Shown here one piece after another: positions 8,042 to 17,205 of a stretch of 35,605 nt of DNA. Within the stretch, counting starts at the first letter, position 1; every line of letters begins with the position of its first letter. The translations under genes and the position numbers were made by a program. Source of the stretch: Octadecabacter sp. (GTDB taxonomy: Bacteria > Pseudomonadota > Alphaproteobacteria > Rhodobacterales > Rhodobacteraceae); assembly GCA_028825445.1 (NCBI GenBank), contig JAPKAD010000021.1, forward strand, positions 1 to 35,605, given 5' to 3'. Below the pieces are notes generated by a model. It saw nothing but the letters and a program-made list of their open reading frames with translations, did no database searches and was not told the DNA's origin.

Positions 8042-9421
8042 TTTTTGCGAACGTGCCCCTAGGTTTTTTAGAGTTAAGCAGGTGTCGCAAAATATAACAA
8101 CAACAAGTCACGACTATAGTGATTGAAAGATGTAAAAACTGATATTTTAATTTTGAGTAAATTACTAACGCCACATTGGAAAATCTTACTCTATCCAGTG
8201 GATTAGGCGATGACATGTTTATTTTAATTTAGAAGCATTATTAAGTTAGTGTAATTCAATTTCTTTGCTCGTTGAGGTGCTGTTATTTGCAGTGCTGAGA
8301 ACGTTGATAATAATGTCTAAATAGTCTTTCAAATGGTGATTTTATTTTGCTTACAAATTTAAATAAATAGTGTTAACTTACGAACCCTTTTTGGTTTTAA
8401 CCTTAATTTTGTGGAGGCATGTTCAGCTTTGCCGGATTAATATTTTAATATCCTACTTAACTGAGTTTATGAAAAATAATTTTGTAGCGGACTGCATGTG
8501 TTAAATACACCAGAATGAGTGTAGGATTTTGTTGTGATTCAGGGTTTCTTTATCAATGATGAATAAATTTTTTTGAACTTAAGTTAGGCTTACGTCCAGT
8601 TCAACGTATCAATTGCTACAATAAATACTTAGTAAGTTATAATTGTTTTGTACTCCCATAACTAGGTAGTCTGAAAAATCATTAGTGTGTCGCCCTAAAT
8701 CATTTTTGTTGTGCCCGATTGGCGATGGTCGTTTATTCATAGATACGATATTCTTCAAATAGTTTTTAAAGTCATTAACTCTTACATTAGTTCTTGCTTA
8801 AAGCTGCAATTTGAAAGTTCTGTGCAAGACCCTGCCAATAGCCCATGCCTCCTTTAAAGGAGGTTCAGAATTGTTGAAAAGGTATTGGCATTTATCCTTG
8901 TGACGGTGGTTCTAAAGTAAGTCGTTCATCCAAATATTAGAGACCCTGGGACAAAAGCTACAGGTCTCCCGTTAAAAATATTTTGCTACCTACTTCAGGG
9001 TGCAAGCCATATACGTATTAAGTATAAACCCACCAGAATCATGTTCTGCGTTTACCACAGCGACAAATACCCATTTGGGCTTGCTGATCTGTAAGCCACA
9101 GCTGTCAAGAAGCGAATTTAACAGAATTGCAACGACTACATTTATGAGTTTTTTCTGGTGCTACTCCCTGAGGCGATTGCGTTAGAATGGCTTGACGGGA
9201 ATGCGAAAACCGCCCTCGATACCCCAGCCTTAAGATTGCTGGTAAATTTTTTATTTAGCATGGGTAACTAGTGTAGTGATAATTTTAAATTTTTATAAGG
9301 TCTGTTAAGAATTAAAAAACCAAGAACTTTAACTTTCTGTGACTAACATCAGATAAAAGGGTTATTGTCCCTTTGATGCTGACGATGAAAACTTGAAACC
9401 TTAGCTTTACGCCAGAACCCC
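8042..9421. other. Long AT-rich gap with palindromes and coding-like scraps
   Basis: Nearly 1.4 kb with no recognisable intact gene between the divergent Pot-like operon and the DUF2461-type gene. It holds a 16-bp palindrome at 8848-8863 (listed) and an imperfect hairpin GAGAC/GTCTC at 8940-8968. A roughly 45-codon open frame ends at about 9272 and contains LPEAIALEWLDGNAKTALDT. Also present is a hairpin CCAGC/GCTGG (9224-9242) followed by a T-rich stretch. A 61-codon ORF at 9000-9185 in another frame has no ribosome binding site. The promoter of the importer must lie at the left end, but no good -35/-10 pair stands out. Confidence 0.5.
8848..8863. repeat. Perfect 16-bp palindrome holding SD and anti-SD sequences
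   Basis: CCTCCTTTAAAGGAGG is a perfect palindrome. Its right half is an ideal Shine-Dalgarno sequence and its left half equals the 16S rRNA 3' end (anti-SD). In RNA the ribosome site would be masked by its own upstream half. A short hydrophobic frame (VEKVLAFILVTVVLK, stop at about 8920) follows, but it has no normal start codon at the right distance. It may be a protein-binding site or the relic of a leader. Confidence 0.5.
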
Positions 9422-10162
9422 ATGGCTGATTTTTCGAATTTTGCTTCCAATGATTTGATAGACACGCAGGCAGCCCTTCTCGGTTGCTGCGAAACAGAAA
9501 GTGCGCACATGGTAGAGCCGGAAACATTTCAGTTCCTTGCAGATCTCTCGAAGAACAACAAAAAAACATGGCTGGATGCGCACCGCGAAGAACGTGATGA
9601 CGCTATGCGTAATTTTACTGGTATCGCGATGACGCTGCATGACTATGCAGATCGTTTTGATCCTTTTGTGGCAGAAGCAGTCATAAAACCAAAACAAAAC
9701 TATACTAAGTTTTTCCAAGAACCCCGCGACCGCATTGGGCGTGAACTATACCGTACGGGCATAGATGTATTCGCTAATGCTGGTCGTCCAGGTGAGGACT
9801 TCGGGTATTACCTTCATATTGAGCCTGGAAATTGCCATGCAGGAGCTGGCCTTTTCCAGCCCTCCAAGTCTGCACTTGTACGGCTACGCACACGTCTTGT
9901 TGATGACCCTCAAAACTTGCAATCTATTTTGGCCAATCCCGATTTTAATAAGACTTTTCCAAACGGAATCGTCACAAAAAAGGCGTTGAGCGTTGTGCCA
10001 GAAGGCTTTTCTGCCAGCGATCCCACCGCCCCCTTTCTGAAAATGGTGGGGCTTGGATGCAGCAAACACCTACCAGATGAACTACTTCTCGACGATGATG
10101 TAATCGATCAATTAATTGAAATTTTTCGTTCTGCCAGCCAATTGGTCCGCTATTTTGACTGA
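9422..10162 (+). CDS. DUF2461 (TIGR02453) family protein
   Basis: A 246-residue protein of unknown function resembling DUF2461. The family start appears at residue 30 (MVEPETFQFLADLSKNNKKTWL), followed by YYLHIEPGNCHAGAGLFQPS and a run of Arg/Leu (SALVRLRTRLVDDP), all typical of the family. The 29 residues before this (from 9422) are outside the usual family limits. Translation may therefore begin at the ATG at 9509, but neither start has a good ribosome binding site. The middle block usually rich in RFSKDKTPYKT reads FFQEPRDRIGRELYRTGI, so this copy is divergent. Nothing in the neighbourhood points to a role. Confidence 0.75.
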   Translation: MADFSNFASNDLIDTQAALLGCCETESAHMVEPETFQFLADLSKNNKKTWLDAHREERDDAMRNFTGIAMTLHDYADRFDPFVAEAVIKPKQNYTKFFQEPRDRIGRELYRTGIDVFANAGRPGEDFGYYLHIEPGNCHAGAGLFQPSKSALVRLRTRLVDDPQNLQSILANPDFNKTFPNGIVTKKALSVVPEGFSASDPTAPFLKMVGLGCSKHLPDELLLDDDVIDQLIEIFRSASQLVRYFD

Positions 10163-10257
10163 TACCTTAACTGATTAGTCCCATCTAATCTGCTAAATCA
10201 AATTTTTGGGCGTTTTAGGCATGCAAAATATTAATAATGCAAAATGATCTCTTTAAT

Positions 10258-11493
10258 ATGCCGCTCCCGTGAGTTGCATCGCTGTTGATTGTTCTTGCTG
10301 GGGTCTTTGGTACAATTAATTATCTGTTCCTGCTCCATCTGTCCTCGATTGGTATTTTGGTTGTCGCGCTTATTACCTCTTTTGCGGTAATCACGGCAGA
10401 TGTTCTGTTCCCAACATTAATAGTCGAAGAACAAATCCGATCACAGGTATAGGAACTCGAAATTTTTGAGGTGCTGTTAGAAGGCATGCTAGGTCTTTTA
10501 TTGTTTTATGGTGCGCCACACGTCAAATTTTCGGACCTTCGTAAAGCTTGGCTTGTTATTTTCCTGATGGCAACAAAAGGAGTGGGCCTTTCGACAAAAA
10601 TCTTTGGCTTTGGATTAAGTTGCATCACAGGAATGCCGCTGATGGTTACATTTGTGTTTAGTGCGCTGACTTTACCCACTGATCCTGTTGTGGTGCTTGG
10701 TGTCCTGCGTGCGGCGAACTTGCCAAAAGCTTTAGAAACCAAAATTGCGGGTGAAAGCCTGTTCAATGATAGTGTTGGGTATGTGGTCTTTCTAGTTCTT
10801 GTAGGTGTGGTGTTTCCCAGCGGTGATCATCATGGGTCAGGTCTGGCAGGGGCAGATGGTTATTCATTCAAGAAGCTGTTGGTGGTGGGGCGGTTTTGGG
10901 CGTAGCTCTTGGTTGGCACACTTTCAGGGTCATGCGTCAGATTGATGACTACTCTCTCAATTTTCTCATCACTCTAGGCCTTGCTTTTGTTGGCTATAAA
11001 ATCGCCGTTGCACTGCAGATCTTGGCTTCAATTATGGCTGTTTGTGCTGACTTCTTGATTGGTGATATAGGGTCCAAATACGGCATGTCGGAAAAAACTC
11101 GCAAATATGTTCAAGCGTTCTGGGTGCTCATTGATGAGATCCTGAACGCGGTGTTGTTTATGATGACTGAGTTTGAGGTGTTCGCCATCACTTTTGAAAC
11201 TGATTATTTAATTGCAGGGTGCATGGCGATTCAGCTTGCTCTTATCGCTCATCTGATTTGTGTGGCGACCCCAGTACTTTTGCAGAAACCGTTTTAGACA
11301 TTTAGCAAGGGTGCTGTTCCAGTCATGACGTGGGGAGGCCTTAAATACTGTATTTCAGTTTCTTTTGCGTTGTCACTGCCGGAATATGAGACGAATGGAA
11401 GCTACTGATTCTGATAGCTACCTATATTGTCGTTATTTTTCATTTATTGTGCGGGGATTTATTGTGACACGATTGGCAGTGAGAATTGGTTGA
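10258..11493 (+). pseudogene. Na+/H+ antiporter (NhaP/CPA1 type), inactivated
   Basis: The remains of a sodium/proton exchanger of about 400 residues can be followed across several frames. It begins MPLP, then TGA (10270-10272), then VASLLIVLAGVFGTINYLFL. A TAG follows at 10450-10452, then LLEGMLGLLLFYG, the LPTDPVVVLGVLRAANLPK core and KIAGESLFNDSVGYVVF. A frameshift near 10868 leads into EAVGGGAVLGVALGW and WVLIDEILNAVLFMMTEFEV. Another TAG (11295-11297) precedes FSKGAVPVMTWGGLKYCISV, and two frameshifts near 11400 and 11440 precede the last pieces (ATYIVVIF, then FIVTRLAVRIG). With at least three stops and about three frameshifts the gene is dead. The conserved ion-binding region (TDP...FND) is still legible, so the loss looks fairly recent. 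Confidence 0.88.
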
Positions 11494-11568
11494 AAACTGA
11501 AAATGTCCAACCAAGGTGATTGGTCAATATAACACTTGTATGGTACGGTCGCTCCGTTTTGGACTAAA

Positions 11569-12483
11569 TTAGGCCTCTTGCACTGCAATTTTAGCCATCT
11601 TCAAAATTGCCTCACGGGTGTCTGCAACAGCTATAAAACGCGCATTGTGACAAAACTTTGCGCCTTTGACGCCACTTGCATCCTCAAGGGCGGTGTCAGT
11701 TAAGCCAGCCCAGGATGCTGGTAGGTCGGCGCGTTGATCAAACGTATCATTGGACAGTTTGATGCCCCCGAGTGTCCAATCATCGCCGCGTGGGTGAATC
11801 ACAAATAAAATATGGTCAACATTTGCCTGATCAAGAGTGGAACGGTAAGGCATGCCCATTGGCAGTTCAAGAATAGATGATGTGCCAGCGTTGGCGATTG
11901 CCTCAAGTACCATTCCATGAGCGCGCGCCTTGGCCGCAAGATTGCGGATCTGTGCTTCTACAAAACTGAGCGCTATGGGCAGTGCGGCGAAGAATGCATC
12001 ATCGTCAGCGGTTGGCGCCGTGTTGTCAAAAACTGGCTTCAGGCTTCCCAAAAGTGCGGGCAACGTGAGGATAGATAATGGCCCCGCGACTGACGGTTCA
12101 ATGGCGCCATTGTCCACTAGATCAATAGGCAGAACGAATTTCGCGTCAAACTTGGTGTGAATAGCCTCAATGTCATCTTTGGGCACGTCCATTGCCACCA
12201 GATACGCTCGCCCGTAATGTGCCCATATTAGACCAAAAGAACTGAACGGTTTGCCGTCGTCGCGCAGCGGGCTTGGACGTTGATGGTGATCAAAAATCTG
12301 TCCCGCGCTGTCATAGTCTCCACCTACGTCGTAGATAATCTTATTCGTTGCGGGTGTGATCCATTGGCTGTCGCGGCTGCGCAATAATTTCGCCTGCGGG
12401 AACAAGCGTGTGAGCACTACGGATGACAGTAGCTCGTCTGCATGAAATCCACCAGAATGAGTGACAAGATGGGTAATGGTCAT
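11569..12483 (-). CDS. MYG1 family protein (UPF0160, DHH-like hydrolase/exonuclease)
   Basis: A 304-residue protein of the MYG1 family. The N-terminal metal-binding signature is clear: LVTHSGGFHADELLSSVVL (residues 5-23), with the His and Asp expected to bind metal. IIYDVGGDYD and IFDHHQR follow, the DHH-like motif. The C-terminal GMPYRSTLDQANVDHILFVIHP and WTLGGI segments are also family-typical. Eukaryotic MYG1 is a 3'-5' RNA exonuclease; bacterial members are mostly uncharacterised. The start is the only good ATG matching the family N-terminus, with a weak ribosome binding site. It lies alone, convergent with the dead antiporter and divergent from the ABC-2 exporter unit. Confidence 0.9.
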   Translation of the reverse strand: MTITHLVTHSGGFHADELLSSVVLTRLFPQAKLLRSRDSQWITPATNKIIYDVGGDYDSAGQIFDHHQRPSPLRDDGKPFSSFGLIWAHYGRAYLVAMDVPKDDIEAIHTKFDAKFVLPIDLVDNGAIEPSVAGPLSILTLPALLGSLKPVFDNTAPTADDDAFFAALPIALSFVEAQIRNLAAKARAHGMVLEAIANAGTSSILELPMGMPYRSTLDQANVDHILFVIHPRGDDWTLGGIKLSNDTFDQRADLPASWAGLTDTALEDASGVKGAKFCHNARFIAVADTREAILKMAKIAVQEA

Positions 12484-12737
12484 AAGTATGTTTCAGCAAT
12501 TCTGGTAAAGTATGAAAGGTGATCAGATCGGCTATCCATGGATACGCTCAGTGCCGTTTGTCAAAGCTATGCATTCAAATCAAGAATTAATTCTAAGATT
12601 TGTAGGTTAGCTTTTTTAATTGGGTCTATTTTGATCTTTTTCCGCTAAGAACTGTTTTACGGTTTCTTATATCCGGAACGGCCTATCTTTCACTTTGTGT
12701 AGTGCCGCACTAGGATGCCCCTCAAAGGATTTAAGAC

Positions 12738-13685
12738 ATGATAAATATCGTTGAGGTTCGACGCCTCACAAAGACCTTTGATGGTGGTTTTGAAGCCCTC
12801 AAGTCTGTTAATCTGGATATTAAGTCTGGTGAAATCATTGCTTTGCTTGGCCCCAACGGCGCGGGTAAGACCACGTTGATATCAACTATTTGTGGCATAA
12901 TGCGCGGCACAAGTGGAACTGTTACAATCGGTGGGCATGACACGATCACAGCCTATCGTTCTGCCCGCAGTCTGGTGGGACTGGTCCCGCAAGAAATTGC
13001 TCTTGAACCGTTCGAAAAGGTGATCAATACAGTTCGCTTTTCACGCGGGCTGTTCGGCAAATCACCAAATGACGCCTACCTTAAAAAGGTCTTAGAATCT
13101 CTATCTTTGTGGGACAAAAAAGACTCTAAGATTATGACGTTGTCTGGCGGAATGAAACGCCGAGTATTGATAGCTAAGGCGCTCGCCCATGAACCACGTG
13201 TATTATTTCTTGATGAACCAACTGCTGGCGTTGATGTAGAATTGCGCAAAGACATGTGGCAGGTTGTCGCCCAGCTAAAAAAAGACGGAGTAACCATTAT
13301 TCTAACGACGCACTACATAGAAGAGGCTGAAGCTATCGCTGACCGTGTAGGGGTCATCGCCAAAGGGGAAATCCTATTGGTTGAAAATAAGGCTGATCTG
13401 ATCACCCGCATGGGGCAAAAGACACTTAAAATTGATCTTGCTGAATCAGTGAAAACTATCCCAAAAGCCCTGTCAAAATACAATCTAACGATTGAGGCCA
13501 ATGGTTTACTTTACGCTTACGATACGGCGGAGGACCGAACCGGAATTACGGGGCTTCTGGCTGATCTAAAGAAAGTTGGGCTAAAAATGATAGACATTCA
13601 TACGCGTCAATCATCTTTGGAAGAGATCTTTGTGTCTCTCGTTTCTGACAAGGACATGTCGGTTAATAAAGAAGACGTCGCATGA
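12738..13685 (+). CDS. ABC-2 type exporter ATP-binding protein (YadG-like)
   Basis: A 315-residue ATPase with Walker [10 protein letters not shown] (about 38-46), Q-loop LVPQEIAL, signature [15 protein letters not shown], Walker [13 protein letters not shown] and the switch His in TTHYIEEAE. The C-terminal extension after residue 235 (LKIDLAES..., ending [15 protein letters not shown]) is the usual one for drug/lipid ABC-2 exporters such as YadG. The ATG has AAAGGA 8 bases upstream. The stop overlaps the permease start by 4 bases (ATGA). It is the first gene of a seven-member plus-strand unit. The substrate is unknown. Confidence 0.93.
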   Translation: MINIVEVRRLTKTFDGGFEALKSVNLDIKSGEIIALLGPNGAGKTTLISTICGIMRGTSGTVTIGGHDTITAYRSARSLVGLVPQEIALEPFEKVINTVRFSRGLFGKSPNDAYLKKVLESLSLWDKKDSKIMTLSGGMKRRVLIAKALAHEPRVLFLDEPTAGVDVELRKDMWQVVAQLKKDGVTIILTTHYIEEAEAIADRVGVIAKGEILLVENKADLITRMGQKTLKIDLAESVKTIPKALSKYNLTIEANGLLYAYDTAEDRTGITGLLADLKKVGLKMIDIHTRQSSLEEIFVSLVSDKDMSVNKEDVA

Positions 13686-14443
13686 ATTATCAAGCAATTA
13701 GATCAATATATACATTCGAAATGGCGCGGTTTTTTCGCACTCTGATGCAGAGTTTCATCAGCCCTGTGATCTCTACTGTGTTATATTTTGTGGTCTTTGG
13801 TACAGCCATTGGCAGCCGCATGGAAAGCGTTGATGGTATTGGATATGGCGAATTTATCGTTCCGGGTCTTATTATGCTTTCGGTCATGACACAGGCAACG
13901 TCCAACGCCAGTTTTGGGATATATTTTCCAAAATTTATTGGTACGATCTACGAACTCTTATCGGCCCCTGTCAGCTTTCTTGAAATCACGGTGGGCTACG
14001 TCGGGGCCGCCGCAACGAAGGCAATGTTTATTGGTATTATTATTCTCGCCACATCATTTTTGTTTGTGGACCTGACGATACAACATCCTTTCGCAATGAT
14101 CGCATTCTTAACCTTAACCTGCCTTAGCTTTTCGCTCCTTGGGTTTATCATTGGTATCTGGGCAGGCAATTTCGAACAATTGCAATTGATCCCATTGCTG
14201 ATCATTACGCCGTTGGTGTTCCTTGGTGGATCATTTTACTCTGTAACAATGCTGCCCCCAATCTGGCAAACGATCACAATGTTCAATCCTGTAGTTTATT
14301 TAATTTCAGGCTTTAGATGGTCATTTTTTGGGACAGCCGATGTTCCTATTGGTTTAAGCCTTATGGCAATCGCACTGTTCACGGCGGTTTGTCTCGGCAT
14401 CATTGCGTGGATATTCAAGACGGGCTGGCGCATTCGGCAGTAG
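13682..14443 (+). CDS. ABC-2 type permease (YadH-like)
   Basis: A 253-residue inner-membrane subunit with about six membrane segments and the ABC-2 pattern. An N-terminal amphipathic stretch ([20 protein letters not shown]) is followed by [19 protein letters not shown] FDxLQLIP-like stretch ([21 protein letters not shown]) and the C-terminal [18 protein letters not shown] then follow, typical of the YadH/NodJ group. It is coupled to the ATPase gene through ATGA and forms the exporter with it. Confidence 0.92.
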   Translation: MNYQAIRSIYTFEMARFFRTLMQSFISPVISTVLYFVVFGTAIGSRMESVDGIGYGEFIVPGLIMLSVMTQATSNASFGIYFPKFIGTIYELLSAPVSFLEITVGYVGAAATKAMFIGIIILATSFLFVDLTIQHPFAMIAFLTLTCLSFSLLGFIIGIWAGNFEQLQLIPLLIITPLVFLGGSFYSVTMLPPIWQTITMFNPVVYLISGFRWSFFGTADVPIGLSLMAIALFTAVCLGIIAWIFKTGWRIRQ

Positions 14444-14488
14444 CCACTGACCTTGTTTCCGACCCCACCGCAACTTAAATGGAATATT

Positions 14489-15277
14489 ATGAAAAACTGG
14501 ATACCATTCATTAAATCTGACCCCTGCGTGGCCGTCATCCGTCTGCAGGGAACTATCGCGACGTCTGGTCGCGCCCTTAGCGACCGCGGACTTGCGGAAA
14601 GCATCGAAAAAGCATTCCGCAGTAAGCCGCAAGCGGTGGCGCTGGAAATCAGTTCTCCCGGTGGATCGCCTGTCCAATCATCGCTTATTTGTGCACGTAT
14701 TCGCAAGCTTGCAGATGAAAATGACATCCCAGTTTATAGCTTCGTTGAAGACGTCGCTGCATCGGGTGGCTACTGGCTCGCCACGGCAGGAGACGAGATT
14801 TATGTCGACCGTGGATCTATTATTGGATCCATTGGGGTAATTTCTGCAGGTTTTGGGCTAACTGGAATATTGGATAAAATAGGGGTTGAACGTCGCGTTT
14901 ATACCGCTGGAAAATCCAAAAGTATGCTTGACCCATTTCAGGCAGAAAAGCCTGCTGATGTAAAACGTATTAAGAGTCTATTGGACGATTTGCACGTGTT
15001 CTTCAAAGACCACGTCAGCTCGCGTCGCGCTGGTAAGCTTGTTGATCAGGACCTGTTCACAGGCGATATCTGGGTTGGTCAATCATCCATCGATGTAGGG
15101 CTAGCCGATCATCTGGGCCATCTGAACCCAACCATGAAAGATCGCTTTGGTGATAAAGTTAAATTCCGTCATTTTGGACAGAAGAAGCCCTTATTGTCAC
15201 GTTTAGGGGCCCGTATTATTGATGATGCCTTTGGCAGTATCGAAGATCGTGCAGCTTACGCGCGGTTCGGCCTGTAG
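14489..15277 (+). CDS. S49 family serine peptidase (SppA/SohB-like)
   Basis: A 262-residue ClpP-fold peptidase. The oxyanion region ISSPGGSPVQSS (about 55-65) and the nucleophile Ser92 in VAASGGYWLATAG are present. The catalytic Lys lies in YTAGKSKSMLDPF (probably Lys144), giving the Ser-Lys dyad of SppA/SohB. The start at ATG 14489 has GGAA just upstream and matches the family; an in-frame TTG at 14453 would add 12 unlikely residues. No signal peptide or membrane anchor is visible, unlike SppA and SohB, so it may be cytoplasmic or membrane-peripheral. It follows the ABC-2 permease by 45 bases and abuts the next small gene. Confidence 0.93.
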   Translation: MKNWIPFIKSDPCVAVIRLQGTIATSGRALSDRGLAESIEKAFRSKPQAVALEISSPGGSPVQSSLICARIRKLADENDIPVYSFVEDVAASGGYWLATAGDEIYVDRGSIIGSIGVISAGFGLTGILDKIGVERRVYTAGKSKSMLDPFQAEKPADVKRIKSLLDDLHVFFKDHVSSRRAGKLVDQDLFTGDIWVGQSSIDVGLADHLGHLNPTMKDRFGDKVKFRHFGQKKPLLSRLGARIIDDAFGSIEDRAAYARFGL

Positions 15278-15439
15278 ATGATATTTAAAATTGTATCTCT
15301 TTTCTTAGTCGGCATGGCTATTATGGCTATGTTTGGAAAATTGACTGTTCCAGGTGTTAAACGGCTGACTAACGCAAAGTGCAAGTCCTGCGGTAAGTTC
15401 AGTTTTGGTAAGCGGTGCGATTGTAAGGAACGCAAATAG
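15278..15439 (+). CDS. Small membrane protein with Cys motif (53 aa)
   Basis: The ATG directly follows the stop of the S49 peptidase and the TAG directly precedes the ATG of the antiporter (TAGATG at both ends), so it is firmly embedded in the operon. Residues 1-20 form one membrane helix (MIFKIVSLFLVGMAIMAMFG). The tail is basic and ends with CKSCGKFSFGKRCDCKERK, two CxxC/CxC pairs that could hold a zinc ion or a rubredoxin-like knuckle. I recall similar small proteins in other Rhodobacteraceae at comparable places. The function is unknown; a partner of the neighbouring peptidase or antiporter is a guess. Confidence 0.8.
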   Translation: MIFKIVSLFLVGMAIMAMFGKLTVPGVKRLTNAKCKSCGKFSFGKRCDCKERK

Positions 15440-16423
15440 ATGTTGGATTGGCTTTCGATGCCTGAAGGTTCGACATCAGATTGGGCACTAACGTTTGTCG
15501 GGCTGGTGCTGTTGCTGTTAGCTGGTGACAGCCTTGTTAAAGGGGCTGTGAACATGTCCTTACGCATTGGCGTGCCAGCGTTTATTGTATCGTTAACGAT
15601 CGTCGCCTTAGGTACCTCCGCGCCAGAGCTATTGATATCTATAAAAGCAATTTTGGGCGGAGTTCCTGATTTGGCCTTGGGCAATGTGGTCGGTTCTAAC
15701 ATTGCTAATGTTCTTTTAGTACTCGGCGTTCCAGCAATATTGTCCGTGATGCACACCAGCGGATGCAACACCCGTAACAGCTATATGCAAATGCTGGGTG
15801 CAACAGTCCTGTTCATTGCGTTGGCTTGTCGTGGTGCGTTTGACTGGATTGCGGGTTTGATATTGCTAACCGCACTTATGGGGATGTTGATTTACGCGGG
15901 GCTTTCAGCGAAACGTCATCGCAATGCTTGCAAGATTACTGAAATTGATCTTGATGAATTAGAAGGCGTGGATCCTAATTTGTCTTGGTTTAAAATTATC
16001 TTGTTCTTAGCCCTCGGTCTGATTGGTCTGCCGCTAGGTGCAAGCTTGTTGGTGGACGGTGCGTCCAACATCGCTCGATCCTATAATATAACAGAGGCTG
16101 TGATCGGCCTGACACTCGTCGCCATTGGCACATCGCTGCCCGAACTTGCTACGACCGTAGTCGCTGCATTGCGCAAGCAGGCTGACGTTGCACTGGGCAA
16201 CGTGATTGGGTCGAACATGTTTAATCTCTTAGGTATTATCGGTGTCGCGTCTTTAGTTGGCCCGATCCCTGTGAGCGCAAATTTCTTTGCCTTTGATTTC
16301 TGGGTTATGTTTGCGGCCACACTTATCCTTGTCCCTTTCGTATTTTTCAAACTTGATCTGACTCGCATATGGGGCGTTTTATTGGCGTCACTTTATTTCA
16401 TTTACATGATTATGGTACTTTGA
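15440..16423 (+). CDS. Calcium/sodium antiporter (CaCA, YrbG-like)
   Basis: A 327-residue membrane exchanger with the two inverted alpha repeats that form the ion path. They read TIVALGTSAPELLISIKAIL then ALGNVVGSNIANVLLVLG (about residues 52-95), and VAIGTSLPELATTVVAAL then ALGNVIGSNMFNLLGIIG (about 228-270). The Glu of each GTSxPE motif is the expected Ca2+ ligand. About ten membrane segments are apparent, with a charged loop near residues 155-180 (KITEIDLDELEGVDP). It is coupled on both sides: TAGATG upstream and TGATG (1-base overlap) downstream. Confidence 0.94.
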   Translation: MLDWLSMPEGSTSDWALTFVGLVLLLLAGDSLVKGAVNMSLRIGVPAFIVSLTIVALGTSAPELLISIKAILGGVPDLALGNVVGSNIANVLLVLGVPAILSVMHTSGCNTRNSYMQMLGATVLFIALACRGAFDWIAGLILLTALMGMLIYAGLSAKRHRNACKITEIDLDELEGVDPNLSWFKIILFLALGLIGLPLGASLLVDGASNIARSYNITEAVIGLTLVAIGTSLPELATTVVAALRKQADVALGNVIGSNMFNLLGIIGVASLVGPIPVSANFFAFDFWVMFAATLILVPFVFFKLDLTRIWGVLLASLYFIYMIMVL

Positions 16424-17205
16424 TGCCTGCGGCATTAGTAACTGGGGCGGCGACAAGATTGGGCAAAGCCATGGCGCTATACCTTGCTGGGCGGGGTTAT
16501 GACGTTGCTATTCATTATAATAATAGTGCAGATGCTGCGGCTACGGTCGCCGCCCAGTGTTGTAATCTATCAGGTGGCAAATCTATTGCTATTCAAGCTG
16601 ACCTGCTGGATGAGTTGCAAACACAGGACCTTTTGCCAGAAGCGTCCCGTCTGCTTGGGCAGCCGATTACTATATTGATTAACAACGCATCTATTTTTGA
16701 ATACGACACAGTCCAAACTGCCACCAAAAGTAGTTGGGATCGGCATATTGGGTCAAACTTGCGCGCACCTTTTGTATTGACTCAAGCGATGGCCCAGCAG
16801 GCGCCTGACGCGCAGTCAGATGACAACGATGAACCTCTTTCCAGTACCCTAGTGGTGAATATGATTGACCAGCGTGTGAGAAAGCTGACGCCGGAATTCA
16901 TGACTTATACATTAGCCAAAATGGGGCTCTGGGCTTTAACCCAAACCGCTGCAATGGGGCTTGCGCCGCATGTAAGAGTCAATGCCATAGGTCCTGGTCC
17001 AACGCTGCAAGGTGCGCGTCAGACAGGCGATCATTTTGCCCGCCAGCGGGGAAGCACTGTACTGGGCCGTGGGGCAAACTTGTCGGATATCACGGCTGCG
17101 TTGGGGTACTTCATGGATGCAACTGCGGTCACGGGGCAACTTTTGTGTGTGGACGGCGGGCAACATATAGGATGGCAAACCCCGGATGTTTTGGGAGTAG
17201 AGTGA
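16423..17205 (+). CDS. SDR oxidoreductase of pteridine-reductase (FolM/PTR1) type
   Basis: A 260-residue short-chain dehydrogenase. The cofactor motif is TGAATRLG (7-14), the TGxxxRxG form with Arg that marks NADPH-dependent pteridine reductases such as PTR1 and FolM, instead of TGxxxGxG. NNAS is at 87-90. The catalytic trio is Asp149 (in NMIDQ), Tyr162 and Lys166 (YTLAK); Asp in place of the usual Ser is again PTR1-like. The C-terminus GQLLCVDGGQHIGW is typical. The ATG at 16423 overlaps the antiporter stop (TGATG) and fits the family; an in-frame codon 54 bases upstream is unlikely. The probable role is reduction of dihydromonapterin or dihydrofolate; other substrates remain possible. Confidence 0.88.
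   Translation: MPAALVTGAATRLGKAMALYLAGRGYDVAIHYNNSADAAATVAAQCCNLSGGKSIAIQADLLDELQTQDLLPEASRLLGQPITILINNASIFEYDTVQTATKSSWDRHIGSNLRAPFVLTQAMAQQAPDAQSDDNDEPLSSTLVVNMIDQRVRKLTPEFMTYTLAKMGLWALTQTAAMGLAPHVRVNAIGPGPTLQGARQTGDHFARQRGSTVLGRGANLSDITAALGYFMDATAVTGQLLCVDGGQHIGWQTPDVLGVE

Noticed and set aside
9000..9185. 61-codon plus-strand ORF
   Set aside because: No ribosome site; a better protein-like frame runs in another phase over its end.
15256..15771. 171-codon minus-strand ORF
   Set aside because: Covers the small membrane gene and the start of the antiporter on the opposite strand; those are supported by motifs and coupling.
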